The notes below the pieces were generated by a model. It saw only the letters and a list, made by a program, of their open reading frames with translations. It did no database searches and was not told the DNA's origin. From positions 248,001 through 312,000 of the forward strand of contig NZ_CP012882.1 in assembly GCF_002224265.1 (NCBI RefSeq): 64,000 nt of DNA. Reading direction: 5' to 3'. Shown piece after piece: positions 38,016 to 47,272 of the stretch. Position 1 is the first letter of the stretch, and every line of letters starts with the position of its first letter. This DNA is from Vibrio vulnificus NBRC 15645 = ATCC 27562. Its GTDB lineage: Bacteria > Pseudomonadota > Gammaproteobacteria > Enterobacterales > Vibrionaceae. The translations under genes and the position numbers were made by a program.

Positions 38016-38672
38016 ATGACGGAACTCAACCCGCGCCGAGGACGGCCAACGCACAACATCGACACGAGACAACTGCTGATTCACCACGCACGCGAGTTGT
38101 TCACCGTCATGGAATACAACAACGTTTCTACCCGCTTAGTGGCGCAAAAAGCAGGCGTGAATGTGGCCATGATCCGTTACTACTTTGGCAGCAAAGAAGG
38201 GCTGTTCGAGACCATGCTGCGAGAAACCCTCGCGCCGATGCAAAAACAAATGCAAGCACTGGTGCTCGAAAGTTCAGAGAAAAACCTGCTCGATATCATG
38301 CGCACTTATTACCGAGAAATGGTCAAAGTGCCTCAGTTTCCCCGCTTGATTGCGCAAGTGATGCGCATGGCCCCCTCCGATACCCAACGCAAATTGATGG
38401 AAAAAGTGATGAACGACATCACCCAACCGATGCAAGGGTTGATCTTCGATCGCTTGTTAGAAGGCGGCATATTGCGCCAAGGCGTCGATGCCAAATTAGC
38501 GCGCATCACCTTCATCAGCTTGATGGTGTTTCCTTTTATGGCACCACCAGCGCTCTTGTCGATTCACGGCATCGAACTGAATGAAGCTTTTCTCAACCGC
38601 TTGTTTGAACACAATATTCAACTGATGAAATACGGATTTTTGGACTCAGGAGCAGCCCATGACCCTCAATAA
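38016..38672 (+). CDS. TetR-family regulator of the RND efflux operon
   Basis: A 218-residue regulator with an N-terminal TetR helix-turn-helix (LFTVMEYNNVSTRLVAQKAGV, MIRYYFGSKEGLFETML at about 28-66) and an all-helical ligand domain. It overlaps the start of the membrane fusion protein gene by 14 bases, so it is the first gene of that operon. An AAGGGCGG site precedes ATG 38016. It probably represses the operon through the TAATTAATCA repeats upstream; the ligand is unknown. Confidence 0.9.
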   Translation: MTELNPRRGRPTHNIDTRQLLIHHARELFTVMEYNNVSTRLVAQKAGVNVAMIRYYFGSKEGLFETMLRETLAPMQKQMQALVLESSEKNLLDIMRTYYREMVKVPQFPRLIAQVMRMAPSDTQRKLMEKVMNDITQPMQGLIFDRLLEGGILRQGVDAKLARITFISLMVFPFMAPPALLSIHGIELNEAFLNRLFEHNIQLMKYGFLDSGAAHDPQ

Positions 38673-39981
38673 AAAATGGCTCTTTTTCCCCGCATTAGCG
38701 GTGGGCGTGCTGGTGTTGGTACTGGCGGTCAAACTCAAACCCGAACTGCCGGTGAAACCTGCCGATGATCGTGCTCGCTTGGTGGAAACGCTGCCGCTGG
38801 AACTCAAAGCCGTTGCCCCTTTAGCGATTGGTTTTGGCAAAGTGGCCCCCAAAGTGGAGTGGAAGGCGATTGCCGAAGTCTCTGGCAAAGTGATCTATCG
38901 CCACCCACGCTTAGAGAAAGGGCAAGTACTCAAAGCCGGCACAGAGATTTTGCGCATCGACCCGCTCGATTACCAACTCAAACTGGTGCAAGCTCAAGCC
39001 GACCTCAAATCTTCCCAAACCTCTTTGGCTAAGCTCAATCAAGAAGAACAAAACCTCAAAAGCAGTTTGAAGATCGAATCCAACCGCCTCGCGATTGCCA
39101 ATAAAGAGCTCGAACGCAAACAGAACCTGCGTAAAAAAGGGCTGAACTCGCAATCGGATGTCGATCAACAAGAACAAACCACCCTTTCACAGCGCAAACT
39201 GGTGCTCGACATTGAAAACCAAATCGCCCTCATGCCCGATGAAAAGCGCGTGGCAGATGCGCTGATCAAGGTCAACAACGCCAAGGTGGATGAAGCCAAG
39301 CGTGCGCTGGAAAAAACCATCATCACCCTGCCATACGATCTGCGTATCGCGCAGGTGGACATCGAGCAAGATCAGGTGGTTAACCAACAGCAAACCATGG
39401 TTACCGCGCACGGTATTGATGTGATGGAAGTGGAAGCGCAGCTCTCAATTCATGACATGCAAACCCTCGCCGCCAGCTTGGGCGAGTTCGCACGCGATGA
39501 ATCGGGCATTCCACAACCGGATATGACCTTCATTCAAGCTTACATTGAACTGAGCAGTGGCAATTTAAGCGCCAGTTGGCCGGCCAAAGTGGCGCGAGTG
39601 AGTGAAACAGTGGATGCCAACCAAGCCACTGCTGGGGTGATTTTGGAGATAGAACAAGACTACCGTGAGCTCAATCCAACCTCATTACCGCCGCTGGTCA
39701 ATGGCATGTTTGTCCGCGCTTACATTGAAGGCCAAGCCAACCCCAATTGGGTCATCCCTGAGCGTGCGCTGCACGGTGGCAAAATCTATCTGATGGATGA
39801 GCAAAACCGCTTGCGCATCGTGCCAGTCACCGTCTTATTCCGCCGCGATAACCAAGTGGTGATCGATGGCGAACTCAGCCACGGGCAGAAACTGATCGTC
39901 AACGACCTATTGCCCGCGATTGAAGGCATGTTGTTGAAAGAGGCCACCAGTGAGGCGAATCCAGAGGAGAGTGGCTCATGA
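38659..39981 (+). CDS. RND efflux membrane fusion protein
   Basis: A 440-residue periplasmic adaptor with an N-terminal hydrophobic anchor/signal (KKWLFFPALAVGVLVLVLAVKL), a lipoyl-like domain (AEVSGKVIYRHPRLEKGQVLKAG), a long alpha-hairpin (about 110-220, heptad-rich, e.g. LKSSQTSLAKLNQEEQNLKS) and C-terminal beta domains. It links the RND pump to an outer-membrane channel, which is not encoded here. The start overlaps tetR by 14 bases and the end overlaps the RND gene by 4, so translation is coupled. Confidence 0.92.
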   Translation: MTLNKKWLFFPALAVGVLVLVLAVKLKPELPVKPADDRARLVETLPLELKAVAPLAIGFGKVAPKVEWKAIAEVSGKVIYRHPRLEKGQVLKAGTEILRIDPLDYQLKLVQAQADLKSSQTSLAKLNQEEQNLKSSLKIESNRLAIANKELERKQNLRKKGLNSQSDVDQQEQTTLSQRKLVLDIENQIALMPDEKRVADALIKVNNAKVDEAKRALEKTIITLPYDLRIAQVDIEQDQVVNQQQTMVTAHGIDVMEVEAQLSIHDMQTLAASLGEFARDESGIPQPDMTFIQAYIELSSGNLSASWPAKVARVSETVDANQATAGVILEIEQDYRELNPTSLPPLVNGMFVRAYIEGQANPNWVIPERALHGGKIYLMDEQNRLRIVPVTVLFRRDNQVVIDGELSHGQKLIVNDLLPAIEGMLLKEATSEANPEESGS

Positions 39982-42900
39982 TTCGTTTTTTCGCCAAACA
40001 CCCGACGGCGGCCAACTTGTTGATGTTAGCGCTGCTGATCCTCGGGATCTCTTCACTCTCCACCATCAAACGGGAAACCTTTCCCGAGTTTGATCCGCCT
40101 TACATTATGGCGGCGGTGGTCTATCCAGGTGCTTCGCCCCAAGAAGTGGAAGAGAGCATCTGCGTGCGCATGGAAGATGCCGTGGATGGCCTTGCCAATA
40201 TTGTCGAAACCCAATGTGAAGCGATTGAAGGCTCGGCGCGCTTAATCCTGAAGCTCAACGAGAAGGCCGACATCAGCCGCATGCTGGTGGATGTGCAAAC
40301 GCAAATCAACGCCATCAACGATTTCCCTAAAGAGATCGAATCTCCGGTGGTGCAAGAGCTTGATTGGAACGAACCCGTGGTGGATGTGGCAATTACCGCC
40401 GACACCACATGGCCGGAACTCAAAGCGTATGCAGAACAGCTTAAGCGAACGTTAAAGCTTGATTATGGCGTCTCTTTGGTGAGCGTAGCGGGCTTTTCTG
40501 ATCACCAATATCGTGTCGAACTCGATACCCAAGCGATGCGCCAACTCGGTTTAAGCGTTGGCGATATTGCCGAACAAATTGGCCGACAAAACGTCAAGCT
40601 CCCGAGCGGCAATGTGGAAACGCCCGACAAACATTTTCTGATCCGCTTTGATGAACGCCGCGTCACACCACAAGAGCTCAGCACCATAGTCGTAGGCTCA
40701 GGGCCGAATGGTTCATTAATCCGCTTGGGCGATATTGCCACCATTAGCGACCGCTTCGAGCTCGATGAGCAAAAAGTGCTGTTTGATGGCCACCCTTCAG
40801 CGCTGCTGAAAATCAGCAAAAACAAAGAAGATGACGCCCTGCGCATCAAAGATCGCGTTACCCAGTTTGTTGCAGACCAACAGGCGATCGCCCCTGATGG
40901 CGTGCAACTGGAAATGACCAACGATCTCTCATCTGTCTTGTGGGATCGCCTCACCATGATGGTGAGAAACGGCTGGCAAGGGATTGTGCTGGTGTTTGCC
41001 ACCATGTGGTTGTTCTTCAGTTTGCGCTATTCCTTTTGGGTGGCGGCTGGTTTGCCGGTGGCTTTTCTTGGCGGGCTATTTTTGATGGCGCAACTTGGGC
41101 TCTCCATCAACATCATGTCGTTGGTTGGGTTATTGATGGCGATCGGCATCATGATGGACGATGCCATCGTGATCGCCGAGTCGATTGCGGCGCACCTTGA
41201 TCGCGGAGAGAAGATCGACGATGCGGTGATCAAAGGGGTCAACAAAGTCCTGCCGGGGGTGATTTCTTCCTTCCTCACCACCGTGTGTATCTTTGGTAGT
41301 TTGCTGTTTTTGCAAGGCGAAATGGGGGCAGTGCTCAAAGCGGTGCCACAAGTGCTGATTTTGGTGCTCACCTTAAGCTTGGTGGAAGCCTTCCTCATTT
41401 TGCCCAACCATTTGGCGCATTCCCTACACAAACAAAAACAGGAAAGACCGGACCTCAAGTTCAAACAAACCTTACTTGAACACTTTGAGCACTTTCGCAA
41501 CACCACCTTGGTCAATGCGGTAGAAAAAGTGGTGGAATTTCGCTACGCCTTTATGGGTGGCGTATTAGCGTTGCTGCTGATTTCTGCCGCGACCTTGGCG
41601 GGCGGGCTATTGAAGTTTCAACCCTTCCCCGAGCTTGATGGCGATATCGCCGAGGCGCGCATCATTTTGCCGCCGGGAGCCTCTTTGGCACAAACCGAAG
41701 CCGTGGTGGATAAAATCGTCGCCTCTGCGCAAAGGCTGGATCGCCAGTGGAGTGAAGAAAAAGAAAATGGTACGCCTTTGGTGCGTCATATCACCAGCCA
41801 ATTTAATGCCAATGCCGATGCCAATGAATCGGGCCCGCACATTGCCACTGTGCGGTTGGATCTGCTCGGCGCTGAAAGCCGCAACACGGTGATTGACGAG
41901 TTTATTACCGCTTGGCGTGACGATGTCGGTGAACTGGCCGACCCGATATCACTGGTGTTTAAGCAGCCGACCATGGGGCCGGGTGGGCGCTCAATTGAGA
42001 TCCGTGCCAAACACGACGATCTCGATGCACTCAAAGCTGCGTCTATCGACATTCAGCAATACCTCAACCAGTTCGCAGGCGTGCATGGGGTGCTCGATGA
42101 CATGCGCATGGGCAAAGAAGAAGTGTTGGTCAAACTGCGCCCCGGCGCGGAAGTGTATGGTATCAATGGCCAGTTGATCGCCAACCAGTTGCGCGCGGCT
42201 TTCTTTGGTCAAACCGCCGATGAAATTCAGCTCGGCGTCGAGAATATTTCGATAGAAGTGCGGCTGGATAAAGTGCAAGCGGGCGATTTGCAGCAGTTAG
42301 CCAACTTCCCGATCATGATGGCCGATGGCAGCCAGATCCCGCTCGCCACCATTGCCACGCTCGATTTTCAGCGTAACTACGTGCGCATTCAACGCATCGA
42401 CGGGCTAAGAACCATCAGCGTGTTTGGCGATGTGGACAACACACAAGCCAACTCCACCGCGATCATTCGCCAGTTCCAACAACAAGAAGCACCGAAGCTG
42501 ATGCAAAAATACCCCGGCTTACGCTTTGATTTTGAAGGCGAAGCCAAAGACACCGCCGAAACCGGATCTTCAATGGGCAAAGGCTTTTTGCTGGGTCTGT
42601 TTGGGGTGTTCGCCATTTTGAGTTACCAGTTCCGCAGCTACTTAGAACCCTTTGTGGTGATGCTTGCCATTCCTCTTGCCTTTATTGGCGTGGTTTGGGG
42701 GCACATTCTGCTCGGTCATTCGCTGAGCATGCCAAGCATGATGGGCTTTGTTTCGCTGGCGGGGATTGTGGTCAACGACTCGATTTTGCTGGTGCAATAC
42801 ATTCGCCATCATGTCGATGAAGGCGACAGCGTGCATGACTCTGTAGTGAAAGCGAGCCGTGAGCGCTTTCGCGCGGTGTTTCTCACCTCCATGACCACCG

Positions 42901-43079
42901 CTGCAGGTTTGTTGCCGCTGCTCACCGAAACCAGCTTGCAAGCGCAGGTTATCCAACCTTTGGTCATTTCCATTGTGTTTGGCATCCTTGCTTCGACTTT
43001 GTTGGTGTTGTTTATGATCCCAGCCGCTTACGCCATTTTGGCCGATTTTGGTTTGGTGCATAAACACCAAGAGATATGA
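39978..43079 (+). CDS. RND-family efflux transporter
   Basis: A 1,033-residue inner-membrane pump with twelve transmembrane helices and two large periplasmic loops. TM1 begins near residue 13 after IRFFAKHPTAANLL; TM4 carries the family motif GIMMDDAIVIAESI with the proton-relay Asp pair (VGLLMAIGIMMDDAIV); TM10-11 include VSLAGIVVNDSILLVQ. The sequence is AcrB/MexF-like but has the compact form of uncharacterised Vibrio pumps. Substrates (drugs, bile salts, lipids) are not readable. It is the last gene of the tetR-MFP-RND operon. Confidence 0.93.
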   Translation: MIRFFAKHPTAANLLMLALLILGISSLSTIKRETFPEFDPPYIMAAVVYPGASPQEVEESICVRMEDAVDGLANIVETQCEAIEGSARLILKLNEKADISRMLVDVQTQINAINDFPKEIESPVVQELDWNEPVVDVAITADTTWPELKAYAEQLKRTLKLDYGVSLVSVAGFSDHQYRVELDTQAMRQLGLSVGDIAEQIGRQNVKLPSGNVETPDKHFLIRFDERRVTPQELSTIVVGSGPNGSLIRLGDIATISDRFELDEQKVLFDGHPSALLKISKNKEDDALRIKDRVTQFVADQQAIAPDGVQLEMTNDLSSVLWDRLTMMVRNGWQGIVLVFATMWLFFSLRYSFWVAAGLPVAFLGGLFLMAQLGLSINIMSLVGLLMAIGIMMDDAIVIAESIAAHLDRGEKIDDAVIKGVNKVLPGVISSFLTTVCIFGSLLFLQGEMGAVLKAVPQVLILVLTLSLVEAFLILPNHLAHSLHKQKQERPDLKFKQTLLEHFEHFRNTTLVNAVEKVVEFRYAFMGGVLALLLISAATLAGGLLKFQPFPELDGDIAEARIILPPGASLAQTEAVVDKIVASAQRLDRQWSEEKENGTPLVRHITSQFNANADANESGPHIATVRLDLLGAESRNTVIDEFITAWRDDVGELADPISLVFKQPTMGPGGRSIEIRAKHDDLDALKAASIDIQQYLNQFAGVHGVLDDMRMGKEEVLVKLRPGAEVYGINGQLIANQLRAAFFGQTADEIQLGVENISIEVRLDKVQAGDLQQLANFPIMMADGSQIPLATIATLDFQRNYVRIQRIDGLRTISVFGDVDNTQANSTAIIRQFQQQEAPKLMQKYPGLRFDFEGEAKDTAETGSSMGKGFLLGLFGVFAILSYQFRSYLEPFVVMLAIPLAFIGVVWGHILLGHSLSMPSMMGFVSLAGIVVNDSILLVQYIRHHVDEGDSVHDSVVKASRERFRAVFLTSMTTAAGLLPLLTETSLQAQVIQPLVISIVFGILASTLLVLFMIPAAYAILADFGLVHKHQEI

Positions 43080-43106
43080 AGCAAAACGAGTAAATAATCG
43101 GCAAAC

Positions 43107-43129
43107 GAGCGAGGCCCAGCGCCTCGCTC
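43107..43129 (+). terminator. Hairpin after the RND operon
   Basis: A 9-bp stem GAGCGAGGC/GCCTCGCTC with a 5-nt loop lies 27 bases after the RND stop. There is no T tract, so it may be a weak or factor-assisted terminator. Confidence 0.55.
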
Positions 43130-43210
43130 CCTCGCTTTGTGACCTTGCTGGCAGCCCCATATGGCGCTTTGAACTATAGTTAATGCAATCCTCATTCACT
43201 GGCCGACTCA

Positions 43211-44179
43211 ATGCAAACACCTGAAAAACCGGACAACGAACCGCAGCGAATCGCGGATCTCCATTCGCTCCACATTTTAGACACCGCCGCGGAAGAACGT
43301 TTTGATCGCATCACTCGCATCGCACGTCGGCTGTTTGATGTGCCGATAGCCTTGGTCAGTTTGGTGGATGAGGATCGCCAGTGGTTTAAATCCTGCATTG
43401 GTCTGAATGCCAGTGAAACGCCACGCGATATCTCCTTTTGCGGCCACGCCATTCTCGGCACTGACACCTTGATTGTGGAAGACGCCAGCCAAGATGCGCG
43501 CTTTGCCGACAACCCATTAGTGACTGGTGAGCCACACATTCGCTTTTACGCTGGCGTTCCGTTGATGTTTGAACACAGCTCCTGCTTAGGTACCTTGTGC
43601 ATCATCGACAGCAAACCGCGCACACTTAACGAAGACGAGCGTTTGGATTTGATCGATCTGGCCAAAATGGCCGAGCGAGAACTCGCCGCCACGCACAGCG
43701 CCGCCATTGATGACCTCACGCAGATTTCCAACCGCCGTGGGTTTATGACCTTGGCGAAAAAGAGCATGGCCTATTGCGAAGTGGGCGGCTATCCCTATTC
43801 CATCGCCTATTTGGATCTCAACGGTTTTAAACCGATCAACGACCAATTTGGCCACCAAGAGGGTGATCTTGCACTCAAAGCGTTTGCCGATACGATGAAA
43901 AAAAGCTTCCGCGAGTCTGATGTCTTTGCCCGTCTGGGTGGAGATGAGTTTGTGGTGTTTATGTCTGGCGCGTCTCGCTCTGTGGCGCAAATCGCCATTC
44001 AACGCTTTACGGAAGCCTTGCAACGCTACAACCAAAGCGCCAACCGAGGCTATGATTTGTCCTTCTGCGCGGGGATTGTTTCCGTCGAACCCGATGCCAA
44101 TATCAGTTTGGACGAGCTTCTTTCTCAAGCAGATAAAGCCATGTACCAGCAAAAAGGCAACAAAACGCCACGCAGTTGA
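43211..44179 (+). CDS. Diguanylate cyclase, GAF-GGDEF
   Basis: A 322-residue cytoplasmic protein. Residues about 25-155 form a GAF domain (FDVPIALVSLVDEDRQWFKSC, SFCGHAI); residues about 160-320 form a GGDEF domain with the active-site RLGGDEF motif. It makes cyclic di-GMP from two GTP, with the GAF domain as sensor. An inhibitory RxxD site is not obvious five residues before GGDEF (the sequence is SDVFARLGGDEF), so product inhibition may be weak. It is monocistronic between the RND operon and an RluA-type gene. Confidence 0.92.
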   Translation: MQTPEKPDNEPQRIADLHSLHILDTAAEERFDRITRIARRLFDVPIALVSLVDEDRQWFKSCIGLNASETPRDISFCGHAILGTDTLIVEDASQDARFADNPLVTGEPHIRFYAGVPLMFEHSSCLGTLCIIDSKPRTLNEDERLDLIDLAKMAERELAATHSAAIDDLTQISNRRGFMTLAKKSMAYCEVGGYPYSIAYLDLNGFKPINDQFGHQEGDLALKAFADTMKKSFRESDVFARLGGDEFVVFMSGASRSVAQIAIQRFTEALQRYNQSANRGYDLSFCAGIVSVEPDANISLDELLSQADKAMYQQKGNKTPRS

Positions 44180-44265
44180 TGTGACTCAACGCCCTCGAGC
44201 GATGGAAATCCTAAGCAAAATAGGTACAATCCTCGCTCGATTTTTTGACTTGCGCGGACTCCCTC

Positions 44266-45963
44266 ATGCACACGCCGGACCCTTGCTTTACCTCATTCAC
44301 CACCGCTATCGACGGCTACGCCCTGCCCGAGCGCTTTACCTTCCCGTTTTACTACACACCGCACCCGTTGTGTGTGTTGGCAGCAGAGCAGTTGCAACAG
44401 CATTTGCTCACTCAGCAAGAGTGGCAACACAACTTTGGCTTGTTGAGCGGCGAAGTGGTGAGTGACGACGAGAGCGCAATTGGCAAAATGTTTGGCGTGC
44501 TGCTGGTTGAAAATGCACAAGGCGACATCGGTTTTTTGAGCGCATTCTCAGGCAAAATTGCCGACCAAAACCTATTGCCCGGCTTTGTGCCACCGGTGTT
44601 TGACATGCTGGCAGAAGAGAGCTTTTTCCGCCGCGAGTTATCGGAAATCACCGACATCAACCATCAGGTAAAACAGTTGTCGCAAAGCGCAGAGCTGGCA
44701 CAACTGCGTCAGCAAATTGAGGCAGACCGCCAAGCTTACCAAACGCAAGAACAGGCCCAGCGCCAAGCCATGATTGAAGGGCGCGCTGCACGCAAGCAAC
44801 AGCGCGAGCAAGCGGAAGCAACGCTCACTGGCGATGCGCTCAAAGCGGTGTTGGATGATCTCGCCAAACAAAGCGTGGCTGAAAAAAACGTGCTCAAATA
44901 CCTCAAACTGGAGTGGGATGAAAAACTCGCTAGTGAAGAGGCGCGTTTGCAAGTGCTGCTCACTCAACTCGACACGCTCAAAGAGCAGCGCAAAACCTTA
45001 TCGAACGCCTTGCAACACAAATTGTTTGCTCAGTATCGCTTCCTCAATGTGCGCGGGGAGCAGAGCGATCTCAACGCGATTTTCGCCCCCACCACCAGCC
45101 CCGTGCCACCAGCCGGCTCTGGCGAATGTGCCGCGCCAAAACTGCTGCAATACGCTTTTACCCACGGCTTGAAGCCACTGGCAATGGCGGAATTTTGGTG
45201 GGGCGTGTCACCGAAATCAGAAGTGCGCCAACACAAAAAGTTTTACCCATCATGCCACAGCAAATGCCACCCCATTTTGGGCCATATGCTGCAAGGGCTG
45301 AACATGGACCCGAACCCGCTGGAAGAAAACTGGGCAGAAGACAAAGAGCTGGAAATCGTCTATCAAGATGAGGCGATGGTCGTCGTCAACAAACCCTCAG
45401 GGTTGTTATCGGTGCCGGGCAAAACCATTACCGATTCCGCTTATACCCGTTTGCAAGCGCTATTCCCTGACGTGGAAGGGCCGTTTGTGATTCACCGCTT
45501 AGACATGGCGACATCGGGACTGTTAGTGTTTGCCCTCACCCGCCGCGCCAACAAGAGCCTGCAAAAGCAATTTATTTCTCGTGGCGTGCAAAAGCGTTAT
45601 GTGGCGATGCTGGAAGGTGAGGTGTCGCAAAGCCAAGGGGAAATCACCCTGCCGATGCGAGGCGACCCAGACGACAGGCCGCGTCAGTTGGTCTGTTTTG
45701 AACACGGTAAACCCGCGCATACCGATTGGCAGTTGATTGAGATCCGCGATGGCCGCAGCAAGCTTTACCTCTACCCAAGAACGGGGCGCACTCACCAACT
45801 TCGTGTTCATTGTGCCCATCACCTTGGTTTGAACATGCCGATGGTCGGCGATGGGTTGTATGGTGAGAAAGCCAACCGACTGCACTTGCACGCCGAGTCG
45901 CTTGAACTTGACCACCCTTACAGCAAAGAGCGCATGCATTTTCAAGTGGATGCCGAATTCTAG
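44266..45963 (+). CDS. RluA-family pseudouridine synthase with long N-terminal extension
   Basis: A 565-residue protein starting at ATG 44266 (MHTPDPCFTSF); the frame also allows TTG 44245. Residues about 1-120 are a conserved globular part, 125-250 a charged coiled coil (QQIEADRQAYQTQEQAQRQA), 275-350 a Cys/His-rich linker (PSCHSKCHPILGH), and 360-565 the RluA catalytic domain with IVYQDEAMVVVNKPSGLLSV and HRLDMATSGLLVFA (catalytic Asp) and RTGRTHQLRVH. It isomerises uridine to pseudouridine in rRNA or tRNA. Ordinary RluA is ~220 residues, so the N-terminal 350 residues are an extension; such long RluA homologues occur in several gammaproteobacteria. Confidence 0.88.
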   Translation: MHTPDPCFTSFTTAIDGYALPERFTFPFYYTPHPLCVLAAEQLQQHLLTQQEWQHNFGLLSGEVVSDDESAIGKMFGVLLVENAQGDIGFLSAFSGKIADQNLLPGFVPPVFDMLAEESFFRRELSEITDINHQVKQLSQSAELAQLRQQIEADRQAYQTQEQAQRQAMIEGRAARKQQREQAEATLTGDALKAVLDDLAKQSVAEKNVLKYLKLEWDEKLASEEARLQVLLTQLDTLKEQRKTLSNALQHKLFAQYRFLNVRGEQSDLNAIFAPTTSPVPPAGSGECAAPKLLQYAFTHGLKPLAMAEFWWGVSPKSEVRQHKKFYPSCHSKCHPILGHMLQGLNMDPNPLEENWAEDKELEIVYQDEAMVVVNKPSGLLSVPGKTITDSAYTRLQALFPDVEGPFVIHRLDMATSGLLVFALTRRANKSLQKQFISRGVQKRYVAMLEGEVSQSQGEITLPMRGDPDDRPRQLVCFEHGKPAHTDWQLIEIRDGRSKLYLYPRTGRTHQLRVHCAHHLGLNMPMVGDGLYGEKANRLHLHAESLELDHPYSKERMHFQVDAEF

Positions 45964-46032
45964 TTCGTGCCTTCCAGCGTGTGGCGCTGGCCGCACAAGC
46001 TCCCCACCGAACCAATCTCGAATCAACATTTT

Positions 46033-46074
46033 CGCTCTATTTACCGTGCCACTGGCCACAGAGTAAATAGAGCG
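46033..46074. terminator. Long hairpin between convergent RluA-type and hydrolase genes
   Basis: A 12-bp inverted repeat CGCTCTATTTAC/GTAAATAGAGCG encloses a shorter internal stem (GCCACTGGC). It lies in the 154-base convergent gap and may end transcription from both sides, though a T tract is lacking. Confidence 0.5.
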
Positions 46075-46117
46075 ATATATCGCTAATCGGTTTGAGCCGT
46101 TAGCAACTCACCCGCAG

Positions 46118-47035
46118 TTACATCCACTGGTTCAGTAAGGTAATGAACTTCGGATGAATCAAATAGCCAATCGCAGAATGAGGGTTGGACTGCCCATCTC
46201 TCACACACAAATTGTAGATGGGGTAAATGTCTTTCATCCCGCCTTTGACTAAGCCAAGTTGCAGCATCTCTTTGAAATCGTTTTTGATGCGATTGTCGTG
46301 AGAAATGTAATCGTCTTCCGCTGAAATATTGCACCATTGGTGAAGATTGAGTGGGTAGCGTTTTTTACCGCTTAAGCTGCTGCCTTTCAAACGCGCCTTC
46401 ACATTTTCATCCCCCAGCGGCGAGCCTAAGGTGACTAAGAGATCGACTTTCTTTTCAGCGCCGTAGTCGTGGCGATATTCGCCATAATGAGAGAGCTTCC
46501 ACAAACAATCGTAACTGATCATGCTGCCCAAGCTGTGCGCGACCATCATAACCTCATCGCCACTATCAAGTGCTTCTTTCAGTTCTTTGGTCAGGCGCGA
46601 GCGCAAGTCACTGCCGTAATAACTGTCTTCGTTCCAGTAATGCGCCATATCGGGGGCGACACTGGTGATCAGCGGCTCTGCCAGTTTTAAGTGGCCTAAT
46701 ACGGCTGAGAAAGTATCGGCCAAGGCTTCCGCTAAGAAGCCCGCTTTAGAGACTTTTTTGTAGTTCGTTTTGGTAAAACCATTGCGCGTGTATTGCTTGA
46801 GTTTATCCAGCGCGTCGATACGGCTTTGCGGATGTTCGGTTGGCGCTTCGAGCAGTTCGTTGGAAAGATCGCCATAGTAGATAAACCGCTTTTCTATCTG
46901 CTTAAACGCCTGAACACGGCTTTCACCGTAATCTCGCTGTAAACCATGTTCAATGGCGTTGAACCACAATGTTTGTAAATCGTTTTTGTCTGGTTTCGGC
47001 GCTCGGCCATGAATAAAGAGTATTCGCTTTGCCAT
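46118..47035 (-). CDS. Alpha/beta-hydrolase-like protein
   Basis: A 305-residue soluble protein: MAKRILFIHGRAPKPDKN at the N-terminus (first beta strand and oxyanion HG) and the nucleophile elbow VAHSLGSMISYDCLW at about 170 point to an alpha/beta-hydrolase fold, with Ser as nucleophile. The Asp and His partners cannot be fixed by eye (VTLGSPLGDE and SHDNRIKNDF are candidates). No signal peptide is present, so it acts in the cytoplasm. The substrate is unknown. It is a single gene; its neighbour is the membrane-anchored T5orf172 protein. It has a weak ribosome-binding GGAGGAAC just before the ATG. Confidence 0.75.
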   Translation of the reverse strand: MAKRILFIHGRAPKPDKNDLQTLWFNAIEHGLQRDYGESRVQAFKQIEKRFIYYGDLSNELLEAPTEHPQSRIDALDKLKQYTRNGFTKTNYKKVSKAGFLAEALADTFSAVLGHLKLAEPLITSVAPDMAHYWNEDSYYGSDLRSRLTKELKEALDSGDEVMMVAHSLGSMISYDCLWKLSHYGEYRHDYGAEKKVDLLVTLGSPLGDENVKARLKGSSLSGKKRYPLNLHQWCNISAEDDYISHDNRIKNDFKEMLQLGLVKGGMKDIYPIYNLCVRDGQSNPHSAIGYLIHPKFITLLNQWM

Positions 47036-47206
47036 AGTTCCTCCTGACGTGAAATGACGCGTTACTCCAAGATCGGATCACGCATCCTCAGGTTAGGAGT
47101 GGGAAACTACCACGAAAGTGACACCCATTGCATAAACAGCGCAACCCTTGCGAGCTGACGCTGTTTTTGTGCTGAGTCTTAAAGGTGGAGCAAGAGGCTA
47201 AGAAGT

Positions 47207-47233
47207 GAAACGCCACTCGGGGAGTGGCGTTTC
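47207..47233 (-). terminator. Terminator of the DUF4041/T5orf172 gene
   Basis: A 12-bp perfect stem GAAACGCCACTC/GAGTGGCGTTTC with a 3-nt loop lies 39 bases after the minus-strand gene. Confidence 0.8.
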
Positions 47234-47272
47234 TTGCTGAACCAACTGTTTATGTCTGTTGGATACTGTTTT

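Noticed and set aside
47134..47168. Hairpin AAACAGCG/CGCTGTTT followed by Ts on the plus strand
   Set aside because: There is no plus-strand gene ending nearby that it could terminate; it may be chance.
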